DNA of 64,000 nucleotides from Pedobacter sp. Hv1 (lineage in GTDB: Bacteria > Bacteroidota > Bacteroidia > Sphingobacteriales > Sphingobacteriaceae), in the NCBI RefSeq assembly GCF_001412215.1, contig NZ_LLWP01000003.1, positions 62,001 through 126,000 of the forward strand, read 5' to 3'. The notes under the pieces are model-generated. The model did not search any database. It saw nothing but the letters and a program-made list of their open reading frames with translations, and had not been told where the DNA came from. A program made the translations under genes and the position numbers. How positions within the stretch are numbered: the first letter of the stretch is position 1; each line of letters opens with the position of its first letter. Below are positions 26,853-34,989 of the stretch, in pieces.

Positions 26853-26982
26853 CAAATCTTGATAAAAAATAAGTTAGGGTGTTATTTTTTTTACATAAAG
26901 TACAGATTTATAGCAATAAATAAATTTATTTTTTTGTGTTTGATCTAGTTTTTTATACCTTAAAGTATCTAAATGAAAGGCC

Positions 26983-27687
26983 GTGAAAGAAGAATTAAAA
27001 GAGTGGTACAGTCCGAACCTAAATAAAGATATCAAAACGCTAGTCTTCGGGCATGGTGGATATCCCATCCTACTCTTCCCTACCAGCATGGGAAGTTACT
27101 TTGAGAACAAAGATTTTAAATTGATTGATGCGGTTCAAGGCTTTGTAGATGATGGCAAAATAAAAATTTATTGCCCAGACGGGATTGATAAACTAAGTTG
27201 GTACAACAAAGAGGTGCATCCGGCCGATAGAGTTAAAAACCATATCTGGTATGATAAATTCTTGCTAGAAGAATTGGTTCCATTAGCGAAACATGAAACT
27301 GGCTTCGATAAAGTGATTACTGCGGGCTGTAGCTTTGGTGGTTACCACGCTGCTAATTTTGCCTTCAGGCATCCTTGGGTAGTTAGCCATTTGTTTAGCA
27401 TGAGTGGGGCATTTGACATTTCTGGTCAACTGGATGGTTTTTATAACGACGATGCCTATTTTAATAATCCGGTAGATTTTCTGCCCAATGATATCAACCC
27501 TGAACTTTGGCACTTAAAAATTGTGTTGGGCACTTCAGATAGAGACATGTGCAAAGCTGACAATGAAAAATTATCAGGCATTCTACAGCAAAAGGGAATC
27601 AACCATTGGTTAGACATTAGACAAAATGCAGACCACGACTGGCCCACCTGGCGACAAATGTTCCCAACATATCTATCACAACTATAG
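26983..27687 (+). CDS. Esterase-family alpha/beta hydrolase, first gene of the amidoligase cluster
   Basis: A 234-residue cytoplasmic hydrolase with the nucleophile elbow TAGCSFGGYHAANFAFRHP (Ser around residue 113), an acid candidate in LGTSDRDMC and the histidine in NADHDWPTW. The start is GTG at 26983; the nearby ATG at 26973 is out of frame. It is 43 bases upstream of the ATP-grasp gene and on its strand. It probably removes an ester or activated intermediate in the pathway encoded downstream. The specific substrate is unknown. Confidence 0.83.
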   Translation: MKEELKEWYSPNLNKDIKTLVFGHGGYPILLFPTSMGSYFENKDFKLIDAVQGFVDDGKIKIYCPDGIDKLSWYNKEVHPADRVKNHIWYDKFLLEELVPLAKHETGFDKVITAGCSFGGYHAANFAFRHPWVVSHLFSMSGAFDISGQLDGFYNDDAYFNNPVDFLPNDINPELWHLKIVLGTSDRDMCKADNEKLSGILQQKGINHWLDIRQNADHDWPTWRQMFPTYLSQL

Positions 27688-27730
27688 AATCAAAAAACGC
27701 TTAACTTAACCCTAAAAAACACCACCACTT

Positions 27731-28804
27731 ATGAAAAAAATAGGAATCTTATTTGGACAAGAAAGGTCATTTCCGCAGGCTTTCGTTGATCGGGTAAATC
27801 AAAAAGCTGTAGATGGCATTACCGCCGAATTTGTAAATATCAGCAAAGTTTTTCAAGCTGAGCAGCCAGAATATGCGGTAATCATCGATCGCATTTCGCA
27901 AGATGTGCCCTTCTATAGAGCTTATCTAAAAAATGCCGCAATGGGCGGAACAGCCGTGATCAATAATCCATTTTGGTGGAGCGCAGACGAGAAATTTTTT
28001 AACAACGCCTTGGCCGTAAATATTGGCGTGCCTGTTCCAAAAACCGCTTTAATTCCATCAAGAGAGCACCCTGACGACACCACAGAAAAATCTTTCAGCA
28101 ACCTGGCCATGCCAATGGATTGGGATGCGATTTTTGAGTACACGGGTTTTCCTGCTTACATGAAACCGTTTGATGGCGGGGGCTGGAAAGAAGTTTACAA
28201 ACTGCACGACAAAGAGGATTTCTTTGACAAACACAGCCAGACCAAACAAACAGTAATGATGTTGCAAGAAGAGATCATGTTTGAAGAATACTTTAGATGT
28301 TATTGCATTGGGGGCAAATATGTACGCATTATGCAATACGAGCCACGCAACCCGCATCATTTACGTTATGTAATTGACGGGCCAAAACCAAGTGAAAAAT
28401 TGCTCAAAACAATAGAAGAATATACACTTAAACTTAACAAGTATTTAGGATACGATTTCAATACTGTTGAATTTGCGGTTCGTAACGGCGTGCCAATTGC
28501 AATTGATTTTTGTAACCCAGCACCTGATGCAGGCGAAGAAAGTGTAGGTGCAGAAAACTTTGAATGGGTAGTAGAAACCGCAGCAACTTATGCCATAGAA
28601 AAAGCCAAGGCCCAAAAATTTGGTCAAGACAATTTAACTTGGGGTGAGTATATCAAAACATCGGCAGCTGGCACAACCTTAACTGGTAAGGATAAAACAA
28701 GTACAGCAGCAAAACCTAAAACCACAAAAGCACCTGCTAAAAAAGAGGCCGCGAAAGCCAAAGCTACACCAGCAGCTAAAAAGGCAGCACCAACTAAGAA
28801 ATAA
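27731..28804 (+). CDS. ATP-grasp ligase with a Lys/Ala-rich histone-H1-like tail
   Basis: A 357-residue enzyme. An N-terminal pre-ATP-grasp domain (MKKIGILFGQERSFPQAFVD) precedes the ATP-grasp fold with KPFDGGGWKEVYK as the phosphate loop, EEIMFEEYFRCYCIGGKYVRI, and VPIAIDFCNPAPD supplying metal ligands (about residues 138-265). Such enzymes join a carboxylate to an amine through an acyl-phosphate. About the last 45 residues are a low-complexity tail of Lys, Ala, Pro and Thr with PAKK/AAKK motifs, unlike a catalytic domain. It is followed within 27 bases by the GCS2-like gene. Substrates are unknown. Confidence 0.85.
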   Translation: MKKIGILFGQERSFPQAFVDRVNQKAVDGITAEFVNISKVFQAEQPEYAVIIDRISQDVPFYRAYLKNAAMGGTAVINNPFWWSADEKFFNNALAVNIGVPVPKTALIPSREHPDDTTEKSFSNLAMPMDWDAIFEYTGFPAYMKPFDGGGWKEVYKLHDKEDFFDKHSQTKQTVMMLQEEIMFEEYFRCYCIGGKYVRIMQYEPRNPHHLRYVIDGPKPSEKLLKTIEEYTLKLNKYLGYDFNTVEFAVRNGVPIAIDFCNPAPDAGEESVGAENFEWVVETAATYAIEKAKAQKFGQDNLTWGEYIKTSAAGTTLTGKDKTSTAAKPKTTKAPAKKEAAKAKATPAAKKAAPTKK

Positions 28805-28831
28805 TTGAGCTAACATAACCAGGGAATTAAG

Positions 28832-29935
28832 ATGATGAATGAATTTACGCTCGGAATTGAGGAAGAGTACATGGTAATTGATCCCGTTACCAGAGAATTA
28901 ACCTCACATGACCAGAAAATAGTAGAATCTGCACAAAAGATCCATAAAGATCAAGTAAAAGCAGAAATGCACCAAGCTGTAGTAGAAGTAGGTACTGGCA
29001 TTTGCCACAACACTGATCAGGCCAGAAAAGAGATTTCGCAATTGCGCTATACCGTTTCACAATTGGCCGGAGAACAAGGCCTACGCATTGGTGCAGCGGG
29101 CACCCACCCGTTTTCTCATTGGGAGAAACAATTGATTACCGAGCACCCACGTTACAGTGAAATTGTAAATGAACTGCAAGAGGCCGCCCGCTCTAATCTG
29201 ATTTTTGGCCTGCATGTACACGTAGGTTTTCAATCGCGTGAGCTGGCCATCCATATCGCTAACCAAGTGAGGTATTTTTTACCCCATGTATTTGCCCTCT
29301 CTACCAACTCTCCTTTTTGGGAAAGTAGAAACACAGGTTATAAATCTTTCAGAACGAAGATTTTTGACAAGTTTCCGCGTACAGGTATTCCAGATATTTT
29401 CAATAGCATAGAAGATTACGACAACTATGTTAAATTATTGATCAAGACCAATTGCATGGACAATGCAAAAAAAATATGGTGGGACATCCGTGTACATCCA
29501 TTTTTTGATACCGTAGAGTTTCGCATTTGCGATTGCCCCATGTTAATTGATGAAACAATGGCCTTTACTGCGCTGTTTCAGGCCTTGTGTGCCAAATTGT
29601 ATAAACTCCGTTTACAGAACATGGAATTTATCAGCTATTCAAGGGCACTGATTAACGAAAACAAATGGAGAGCGGCTCGTTATGGTATTGATGGAAACCT
29701 GATCGATTTTGGTAAAGAGATGGAAGTAAATTGTAGAAACCTGATCTTAGAATTACTTGATTTTGTTGACGATGTAGTTGACGAATTGGGCAGTAGAAAC
29801 GAAATCAATTATGTACATAAAATTTTAGCAAATGGTACTGGAGCAGATCGGCAGTTAGCGGTATATGAGCAAACAGGCAGCTTTGAATCGGTGGTAGATT
29901 ACATTACCACACAAACATTAATAGGCGCAGGATAA
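28832..29935 (+). CDS. Carboxylate-amine ligase, YbdK/GCS2 family
   Basis: A 367-residue glutamine-synthetase-fold ligase related to glutamate-cysteine ligase. Family marks are FTLGIEEEYMVIDP at the N-terminus (metal-binding acids), GAAGTHPFSHW, FGLHVHVGF and DIRVHPFFDTVEFRICDCP. YbdK relatives have weak glutamate-cysteine ligase activity, but the natural substrate is not settled. The stop codon abuts the ATG of the amidotransferase gene with no spacing, so the two are certainly co-translated. Confidence 0.92.
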   Translation: MMNEFTLGIEEEYMVIDPVTRELTSHDQKIVESAQKIHKDQVKAEMHQAVVEVGTGICHNTDQARKEISQLRYTVSQLAGEQGLRIGAAGTHPFSHWEKQLITEHPRYSEIVNELQEAARSNLIFGLHVHVGFQSRELAIHIANQVRYFLPHVFALSTNSPFWESRNTGYKSFRTKIFDKFPRTGIPDIFNSIEDYDNYVKLLIKTNCMDNAKKIWWDIRVHPFFDTVEFRICDCPMLIDETMAFTALFQALCAKLYKLRLQNMEFISYSRALINENKWRAARYGIDGNLIDFGKEMEVNCRNLILELLDFVDDVVDELGSRNEINYVHKILANGTGADRQLAVYEQTGSFESVVDYITTQTLIGAG

Positions 29936-30760
29936 ATGAGTGAGAAAAAAATTAAGGTTGCAGTTATAGACATGAACAACGGGTTCCCAAATCAGGGAAT
30001 GAGAGGGATTCAAGAACTGCTTCAAAGCTATCGTGAGCAATCACAATTAAACATCACCTACGATCTTTTCGATTTAAGACAAAAAGGAGAAATACCAGAC
30101 CTCACTTACCACATCTACATTTCGAGTGGTGGGCCGGGCAGTCCGTTTGATGGCGAAGGTGAAAAGTGGGAACACGACTTTTTCTTCTTGTTAGATGAAA
30201 TAGAAGGGTTTAATGCCAAAAACGATGACAAAAAGCATGTTTTTTTGATTTGCCACTCTTTCCAGTTGGCCTGCAGAAAGTATGGCTTAGGCACTGTGAC
30301 CAAAAGAAAATCTAATGCATTTGGCATTTTCCCCATCAACTTAACACCTAGTGGCGAAGAAGAAATTGTATTTGATGGATTACCAGACCCTTTTTACTCT
30401 GTCGACAGTAGAGATTGGCAAGTGATACAGCCTAACGAAGAAGATTTTGAGCAAAAAGGAGCTAAGATTTTGGCCATTGAAAAAGAACGTCCACATGTAG
30501 CATTAGAACGCTGTTTAATGGCTATTCGCTTTTCAGACCAGATTATCGGCACACAATTCCATCCAGAGGCAGATCCCATTGGTATGAAAATGTATTTGTT
30601 GCAAGAAGAAAAAAAAGCAGCCATTATAGAGAACCACGGGGACGATAAATATTTTGATATGCTCAATAGTCTGGATGATCTCGGTAGAATTACATTGACG
30701 CAAAGTGTGATCTTACCCAACTTTTTAAATCAAGCCATTCATGCATTGCAAGAAGTTTAA
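29936..30760 (+). CDS. Class-I glutamine amidotransferase-like protein
   Basis: A 274-residue GATase-1 domain. The nucleophile Cys is in FLICHSFQLAC (around residue 103), and His and Glu are in TQFHPEAD (around residue 206), so the catalytic triad is complete although the elbow is CHSFQ instead of the common CLGHQ. The oxyanion-side motif is SSGGPGSP. It could deliver ammonia to one of the neighbouring ligases or hydrolyse a gamma-glutamyl bond. Position between GCS2 and a second ATP-grasp gene points to the same pathway. Confidence 0.88.
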   Translation: MSEKKIKVAVIDMNNGFPNQGMRGIQELLQSYREQSQLNITYDLFDLRQKGEIPDLTYHIYISSGGPGSPFDGEGEKWEHDFFFLLDEIEGFNAKNDDKKHVFLICHSFQLACRKYGLGTVTKRKSNAFGIFPINLTPSGEEEIVFDGLPDPFYSVDSRDWQVIQPNEEDFEQKGAKILAIEKERPHVALERCLMAIRFSDQIIGTQFHPEADPIGMKMYLLQEEKKAAIIENHGDDKYFDMLNSLDDLGRITLTQSVILPNFLNQAIHALQEV

Positions 30761-30829
30761 ATACTGAGATTTTATACCTGTTTATTGTCATCCTAAATCT
30801 GTTAAAAGATTAATTTAACTTATCTAACC

Positions 30830-32017
30830 ATGATCAAAAAATATCGTGAGGCTTTCAATGCAAATTTTACTGCTGAAAAATATGCTCAGTTGATGACTGC
30901 ATTAGAAGTAGGATTTCCGGCCATACCTTTCCGTGTGGCCGAAACCCCTATTTTCATTCCTGCTGCTTTAAAAGAAAAGTTAATTGCCGCAGGCGAAGAA
31001 ATCATCGCACTGATTAAACAGGATAATTTTAAAACATTAACCCAAAAGGCCATCCCAACAGCATGGAATGTACCTAATGAAACCTCACATCCGCATTTTT
31101 TAACTTTTGATTATGGATTGTGCAAAGATCAAAATGGCGAGATTACTCCAATGTTAATTGAAATGCAGGGTTTTCCTTCGCTATATGGCTTTCAATCGCA
31201 TTTGGCAGCTAACTATAAAAAGTCTTTTGATTTAGATGACAATCTTAACCCCTATTTTAATGACCTAACCGAGGCATCTTATTTCGAACTCCTTAAAAAG
31301 GTAATTATTGGTCCTCACCAACCTCATGAAGTGGCCTTAATGGATGTAAATGCACCTAACCAAAAAACAGCGATCGATTTTTTTGTTACCGCTAAACATC
31401 TAGGGATTAAAATTCTTGCCTTATCAGAAATTAGAAAAGTTGGCAAACAACTTTTTTATGAAGAGAATGGTCAAAAAATAAAATTGAAACGCATTTATAA
31501 CCGTTTAATTTTTGATGAAGTTGCCGCAGATGAAAATATTTTCGAAAACAGTTTCGATCCCAGAGAAGAATTAGACATTGAATGGATTACGCATCCCAAC
31601 TGGTTTTATCGAATCAGTAAATACACCATGCCTTTTTTAAAGAGCGAGTTTGTACCTGAAACTCGTTTTTTAAACACCATTAAAGACATCCCAACAGATT
31701 TGGAAAATTACGTGTTAAAACCCTTATTCTCTTTTGCAGGCATGGGTGTAATTATTGATGTAAGCCTAACGGATATCCAACAGATTGTTGATCCAGAAAA
31801 CTGGATCTTACAAAGAAAGGTTACCTACGAACCTGTTATTGAAGCTCCAGATGCTGGGGTTAAGGCCGAAATTAGGATGATGTATTTATGGCCGGAGGGC
31901 GAAGAACCACAATTATGTATCAATCTGGGCCGATTAAGCCGTGGCAAAATGATTGGCGTTCGCTACAATAAAGATTTCGATTGGGTAGGTGGTACGGTTG
32001 GCTTAATGGAAAAATAG
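30830..32017 (+). CDS. ATP-grasp-type ligase, glutathionylspermidine-synthase-like (last gene of cluster)
   Basis: A 395-residue protein with a fold signature related to circularly permuted or glutathionylspermidine-synthase-type ATP-grasp enzymes: PHFLTFDYGLCKDQNGEITP, MLIEMQGFPSLYGFQ, the lysine loop VLKPLFSFAGMGVIIDV, WILQRKVTYEPVI and AEIRMMYLW. It is 69 bases downstream of the amidotransferase. I infer an amide or peptide ligase acting on the product of the upstream enzymes. Sequence resemblance to the ligase at 15359 is only general. Confidence 0.75.
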   Translation: MIKKYREAFNANFTAEKYAQLMTALEVGFPAIPFRVAETPIFIPAALKEKLIAAGEEIIALIKQDNFKTLTQKAIPTAWNVPNETSHPHFLTFDYGLCKDQNGEITPMLIEMQGFPSLYGFQSHLAANYKKSFDLDDNLNPYFNDLTEASYFELLKKVIIGPHQPHEVALMDVNAPNQKTAIDFFVTAKHLGIKILALSEIRKVGKQLFYEENGQKIKLKRIYNRLIFDEVAADENIFENSFDPREELDIEWITHPNWFYRISKYTMPFLKSEFVPETRFLNTIKDIPTDLENYVLKPLFSFAGMGVIIDVSLTDIQQIVDPENWILQRKVTYEPVIEAPDAGVKAEIRMMYLWPEGEEPQLCINLGRLSRGKMIGVRYNKDFDWVGGTVGLMEK

Positions 32018-32060
32018 GCCAATTTTGACAGTTCTCTGAACGTGAATCATTAAATAATCG

Positions 32061-32068
32061 TAATTTTG
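32061..32068 (+). promoter_or_regulatory. -7 box directly before the small Cys-rich gene
   Basis: TAATTTTG is an exact TAnnTTTG match ending 4 bases before the ATG at 32073. If it is used, the mRNA would be leaderless or nearly so. No -33 TTG is seen at the usual distance. Confidence 0.4.
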
Positions 32069-32072
32069 CAGT

Positions 32073-32234
32073 ATGGATATTCAATTTATCTTAATGATCA
32101 TCATTTTTGCTGGCGCATTATTTTATGTAGGCCGAATGATTTATCGTGCCATATCTCCCAAATCAACTGGCTGTGCCTCTGGTTGTGGCAAATGCGCTGC
32201 AAATTTCGATAACATTCCTTCACCCAAGAAATAG
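32073..32234 (+). CDS. Small Cys-rich single-pass membrane protein (FeoB-associated type)
   Basis: A 53-residue protein. An N-terminal membrane helix (FILMIIIFAGALFYVG) is followed by a short basic stretch and a cysteine cluster CASGCGKCAANF with C-x3-C-x2-C spacing, then PSPKK. It resembles small proteins annotated as FeoB-associated Cys-rich membrane proteins, although no feoB is in the window. The cysteines may bind metal. It ends 7 bases before the Crp/Fnr start, so the two are probably one transcript. Confidence 0.72.
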   Translation: MDIQFILMIIIFAGALFYVGRMIYRAISPKSTGCASGCGKCAANFDNIPSPKK

Positions 32235-32241
32235 CTTTTCG

Positions 32242-32829
32242 ATGTTAGACAAATTCGCCATTTATCTGAGAGAAAGATTAAACATTACCGATGAACAGGC
32301 GGAACAAGCAGTAAGCTGTCTGAAAACCAAAAGCATTAAAAAAGGCCAAATTCTTTTAAGTGCAGGCGATTTAAAGTCTGATGCTTATTTTATCAACAGT
32401 GGGTTACTGCGTTATTTCTCTATCGACGAAAAAGGAAAAGAACATATCATTCAATTTGCTCCAGAAAACTGGATGCTGTCTGACAGAGATACAACTGTAT
32501 TTAATGAAGCTTCTGTTTTTTACATCGATGCCATAGAAGATACAGAGGTTGTTGTGGTTAAAAAAGACTTCTTCCCAGCCATCAAAAATATTGTACCAGA
32601 AATTCTTGAGCTCAACATCCTCATGTTGCATAACTCAATTCGGTTTATGCAAAAAAGGATAAATATGTTGCTGAGCGCAAGTGCAGAAGAAAGATACCTC
32701 AACTTCATTAAACTCTACCCCAACCTTACCCTTCGGGTACCCCAATGGATGATTGCCTCTTACCTGGGTATCACTCCAGAATCATTGAGCCGCGTACGTA
32801 AAGACCTGGCAAACAAACATTTTAGATAA
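32242..32829 (+). CDS. Crp/Fnr-family transcriptional regulator (second copy)
   Basis: A 195-residue regulator with a cyclic-nucleotide-binding-like fold (KKGQILLSAGDLKSDAYFINSGLLRYF) and a winged-helix end (VPQWMIASYLGITPESLSRVRKDL). It has no FNR-type cysteine cluster. The ATG at 32242 is preferred over a longer frame from 32146, which would overlap the Cys-rich gene in another frame. YceI and pirin genes follow, but the palindrome in the YceI promoter is not of the classical Crp type, so control of them is uncertain. Confidence 0.87.
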   Translation: MLDKFAIYLRERLNITDEQAEQAVSCLKTKSIKKGQILLSAGDLKSDAYFINSGLLRYFSIDEKGKEHIIQFAPENWMLSDRDTTVFNEASVFYIDAIEDTEVVVVKKDFFPAIKNIVPEILELNILMLHNSIRFMQKRINMLLSASAEERYLNFIKLYPNLTLRVPQWMIASYLGITPESLSRVRKDLANKHFR

Positions 32830-32893
32830 TCTTTTCTAATGAGCTATTAAACAAATGCACTAGTGTTCGTTGTTTCTTACCATACATCAATGT

Positions 32894-32920
32894 GTAGTAA
32901 AACTACCCGCCATACCTTTG
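32894..32920 (+). promoter_or_regulatory. Promoter of the YceI gene with internal palindrome
   Basis: The -7 box TACCTTTG (32913-32920) is an exact match. The 13-base palindrome GTAGTAAAACTAC (32894-32906, 5-base arms) lies between the expected -33 and -7 elements, the position for a repressor. The -33 element itself is poor (ATG in place of TTG). Confidence 0.55.
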
Positions 32921-32957
32921 TGTTATAAAATTTAAACAAAACATAAAACGAAAACAT

Positions 32958-33488
32958 ATGGCAACTACAAAATGGACATTAGATCCAACTCACAGCGAAC
33001 TACAATTTAAAGTAAAACACTTAATGATTACCACAGTTACTGGTAACCTAAAATCTTTCTCTGCCGAATTAATTTCAGAAGGTGATGATTTTACAAATGC
33101 TGAGATTTCTTTCAAAGGTGATATCGACTCGATAGACACTGGGAATAACGATCGCGACAATCACTTAAAAAGTGGTGATTTCTTTGATGCGGAGAAATTT
33201 GCACATATCGAATTTAAATCTTCATCAGTAGAAAAAGATGGTGGTGATTATATTGTTAAAGGCAATTTAACCATTAAAGGAGAAAGCAAGCCAGTGAAAT
33301 TAACAGCAGAGTTTGGTGGTATTGCTACAGATCCATGGGGAAATACAAAAGCAGGCTTTACTTTAAGTGGAAAAATCAACCGTTCTGAATTTGGTTTAAC
33401 TTGGAATGCTGCTTTAGAAACTGGTGGTGTAATGGTAAGCGAAGAAGTGAGAATTTTAGGCGAATTACAGTTTGTAAAACAAGCTTAA
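32958..33488 (+). CDS. YceI-family lipid-binding protein, cytoplasmic form
   Basis: A 176-residue lipocalin-like barrel of the YceI family: TKWTLDPTHSELQFKVKHLMITTVTGNLKSF near the N-terminus, DIDSIDTGNNDRDNHLKSGDFFDAE in the middle, and GFTLSGKINRSEFGLTW near the end. These proteins bind isoprenoid chains. There is no signal peptide. A pirin-like gene follows 73 bases later on the same strand; both are often linked to redox or solvent stress in Bacteroidota. Confidence 0.93.
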   Translation: MATTKWTLDPTHSELQFKVKHLMITTVTGNLKSFSAELISEGDDFTNAEISFKGDIDSIDTGNNDRDNHLKSGDFFDAEKFAHIEFKSSSVEKDGGDYIVKGNLTIKGESKPVKLTAEFGGIATDPWGNTKAGFTLSGKINRSEFGLTWNAALETGGVMVSEEVRILGELQFVKQA

Positions 33489-33561
33489 AACTAAATACAT
33501 GGTGTGAAGCGTTAAACACCACTACAAAATATGTAACGCAAATCTATTAGTCTTTTCAACA

Positions 33562-34437
33562 ATGAAAGCAAATACAAAACAAATAGCCGGAATTTTAAAT
33601 CCACCTGCTCCACATATGGTAGGCGATGGTTTTAGGGTTCACAATTTTTTCCCTAGTGGGTATAAATTAAAAATGAGCCCATTTTACATGCTAGATTACA
33701 ATGCAAAAATTGAGTTCTCTGCACGTAATGAACCTCGTGGTGTTGGTGTACACCCACATCGTGGATTTGAAACCGTAACAATTGCTTACCATGGTGCCGT
33801 TGCGCATCACGACAGTGCAGGCAATAGCGGCGTAATTTACCCTGGCGATATCCAATGGATGACTGCTGCAAGTGGCATTTTACATAAAGAATATCATGAA
33901 GAGAACTTCAGTAAAAAAGGTGGTCCTTTTCAAATGGTACAGCTTTGGGTAAATCTTCCTGCAAAAGACAAAATGAGCACTCCAAAATACCAAGGAGTTA
34001 AACACAGCGAGATACAGCAATATATTTTGCCCGATCAGGCAGGTGCGATTGAGGTCATTGCAGGAACCTACAAAGACAAAAAAGGCAGTGTATCTACTTT
34101 TAGTCCAATAGAAATGTATAATGCCCGATTAAATGAAGGTGCAAAAGTAAATTTTGATCTTCCGGCTCATTACAATACAGGCATTGTAATTATTGAAGGC
34201 AAAGTAAAAATTAATGGCGAGGAGATTGCCCAAACAGACCAAATGGTTCACTTCAAAAATGAAGGAGAGCACATTGAAGTAGAGGCATTGGCAAACAGCG
34301 TGATCTTAGTTTTAAGTGGCGAACCAATTAATGAACCTATTGCTGCTTATGGTCCTTTTTTAATGAATAAACCAGAAGAAATACAACAAGCTATAGCCGA
34401 TTATAACGAAGGCAGATTCGGCTATTTAGAGGAATAA
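33562..34437 (+). CDS. Pirin-family protein
   Basis: A 291-residue two-domain cupin of the pirin family. The iron-binding residues of the N-terminal cupin are visible in GVGVHPHRGFETVTIAYHG and around ILHKEYHEENF; the second domain ends with LSGEPINEPIAAYGPFLMN. Some pirins are quercetin dioxygenases, others act as cofactors, and the role here is not known. It is followed by a strong terminator. Confidence 0.93.
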   Translation: MKANTKQIAGILNPPAPHMVGDGFRVHNFFPSGYKLKMSPFYMLDYNAKIEFSARNEPRGVGVHPHRGFETVTIAYHGAVAHHDSAGNSGVIYPGDIQWMTAASGILHKEYHEENFSKKGGPFQMVQLWVNLPAKDKMSTPKYQGVKHSEIQQYILPDQAGAIEVIAGTYKDKKGSVSTFSPIEMYNARLNEGAKVNFDLPAHYNTGIVIIEGKVKINGEEIAQTDQMVHFKNEGEHIEVEALANSVILVLSGEPINEPIAAYGPFLMNKPEEIQQAIADYNEGRFGYLEE

Positions 34438-34457
34438 CATTCGTTTCTTTTTTTCTG

Positions 34458-34501
34458 AAAATCGGCAAATTGCATTATGTAATATTGCCGATTTTTTTTT
34501 T
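34458..34501 (+). terminator. Terminator after pirin
   Basis: Stem AAAATCGGCAA / TTGCCGATTTT (34458-34468 and 34485-34495) followed by a T-run to 34501. Confidence 0.9.
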
Positions 34502-34509
34502 GTCCCAGC

Positions 34510-34989
34510 TTATAGCTTCTCGATTAAACAAACAGCATAAGCCACTACGCCCTCTTCTCTACCAATAAAACCCATTTGCTCATTTGTGGTTGCTTTAATA
34601 GAAATATCATCAACCGAGATACCTGCTGCAGCTGCAATATGTGCTTGCATTTCTGGAATATGTGGATTGATTTTTGGTGCTTCCAAGCACAGCATCGCAT
34701 CGATATTCCCGATCTGATAACCCTTTTCTATTAATAGTTTTACGGTTTCCTGCAACAGAATTACACTACTGATCCCTTTCCAACGTGGGTCTGTATTTTT
34801 GAAATGAAAACCAATATCTCTTAAATTGGCAGCACCTAAAAGTGCATCGCAAATGGCATGCAACAATACATCGGCATCTGAATGGCCAAATGCCCCTCTA
34901 TGATGTGCTAACGTAACACCCCCAACTACAAAAGGATGACCATCTTTTAATTGATGAACATCGAAACCAAAACCTACCTTAATTTTCAT
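34510..34989 (-). CDS. ispF: 2-C-methyl-D-erythritol 2,4-cyclodiphosphate synthase
   Basis: Fifth enzyme of the non-mevalonate isoprenoid pathway; forms the cyclic diphosphate with release of CMP. The 159-residue trimeric enzyme shows GFDVHQL (metal-binding Asp and His), the second metal-site region AHHRGAFGHSDADVLLHAICDALLGA and the C-terminal KATTNEQMGFIGREEGVVAYAV. Its ATG overlaps the stop of porV (TAATG), so the two are co-translated although functionally unrelated. Confidence 0.97.
   Translation of the reverse strand: MKIKVGFGFDVHQLKDGHPFVVGGVTLAHHRGAFGHSDADVLLHAICDALLGAANLRDIGFHFKNTDPRWKGISSVILLQETVKLLIEKGYQIGNIDAMLCLEAPKINPHIPEMQAHIAAAAGISVDDISIKATTNEQMGFIGREEGVVAYAVCLIEKL

Noticed and set aside
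28660..28804. Treating the Lys/Ala-rich tail as a fused histone or nucleoid protein
   Set aside because: Composition alone does not show DNA binding, and the rest of the protein is an ATP-grasp enzyme.
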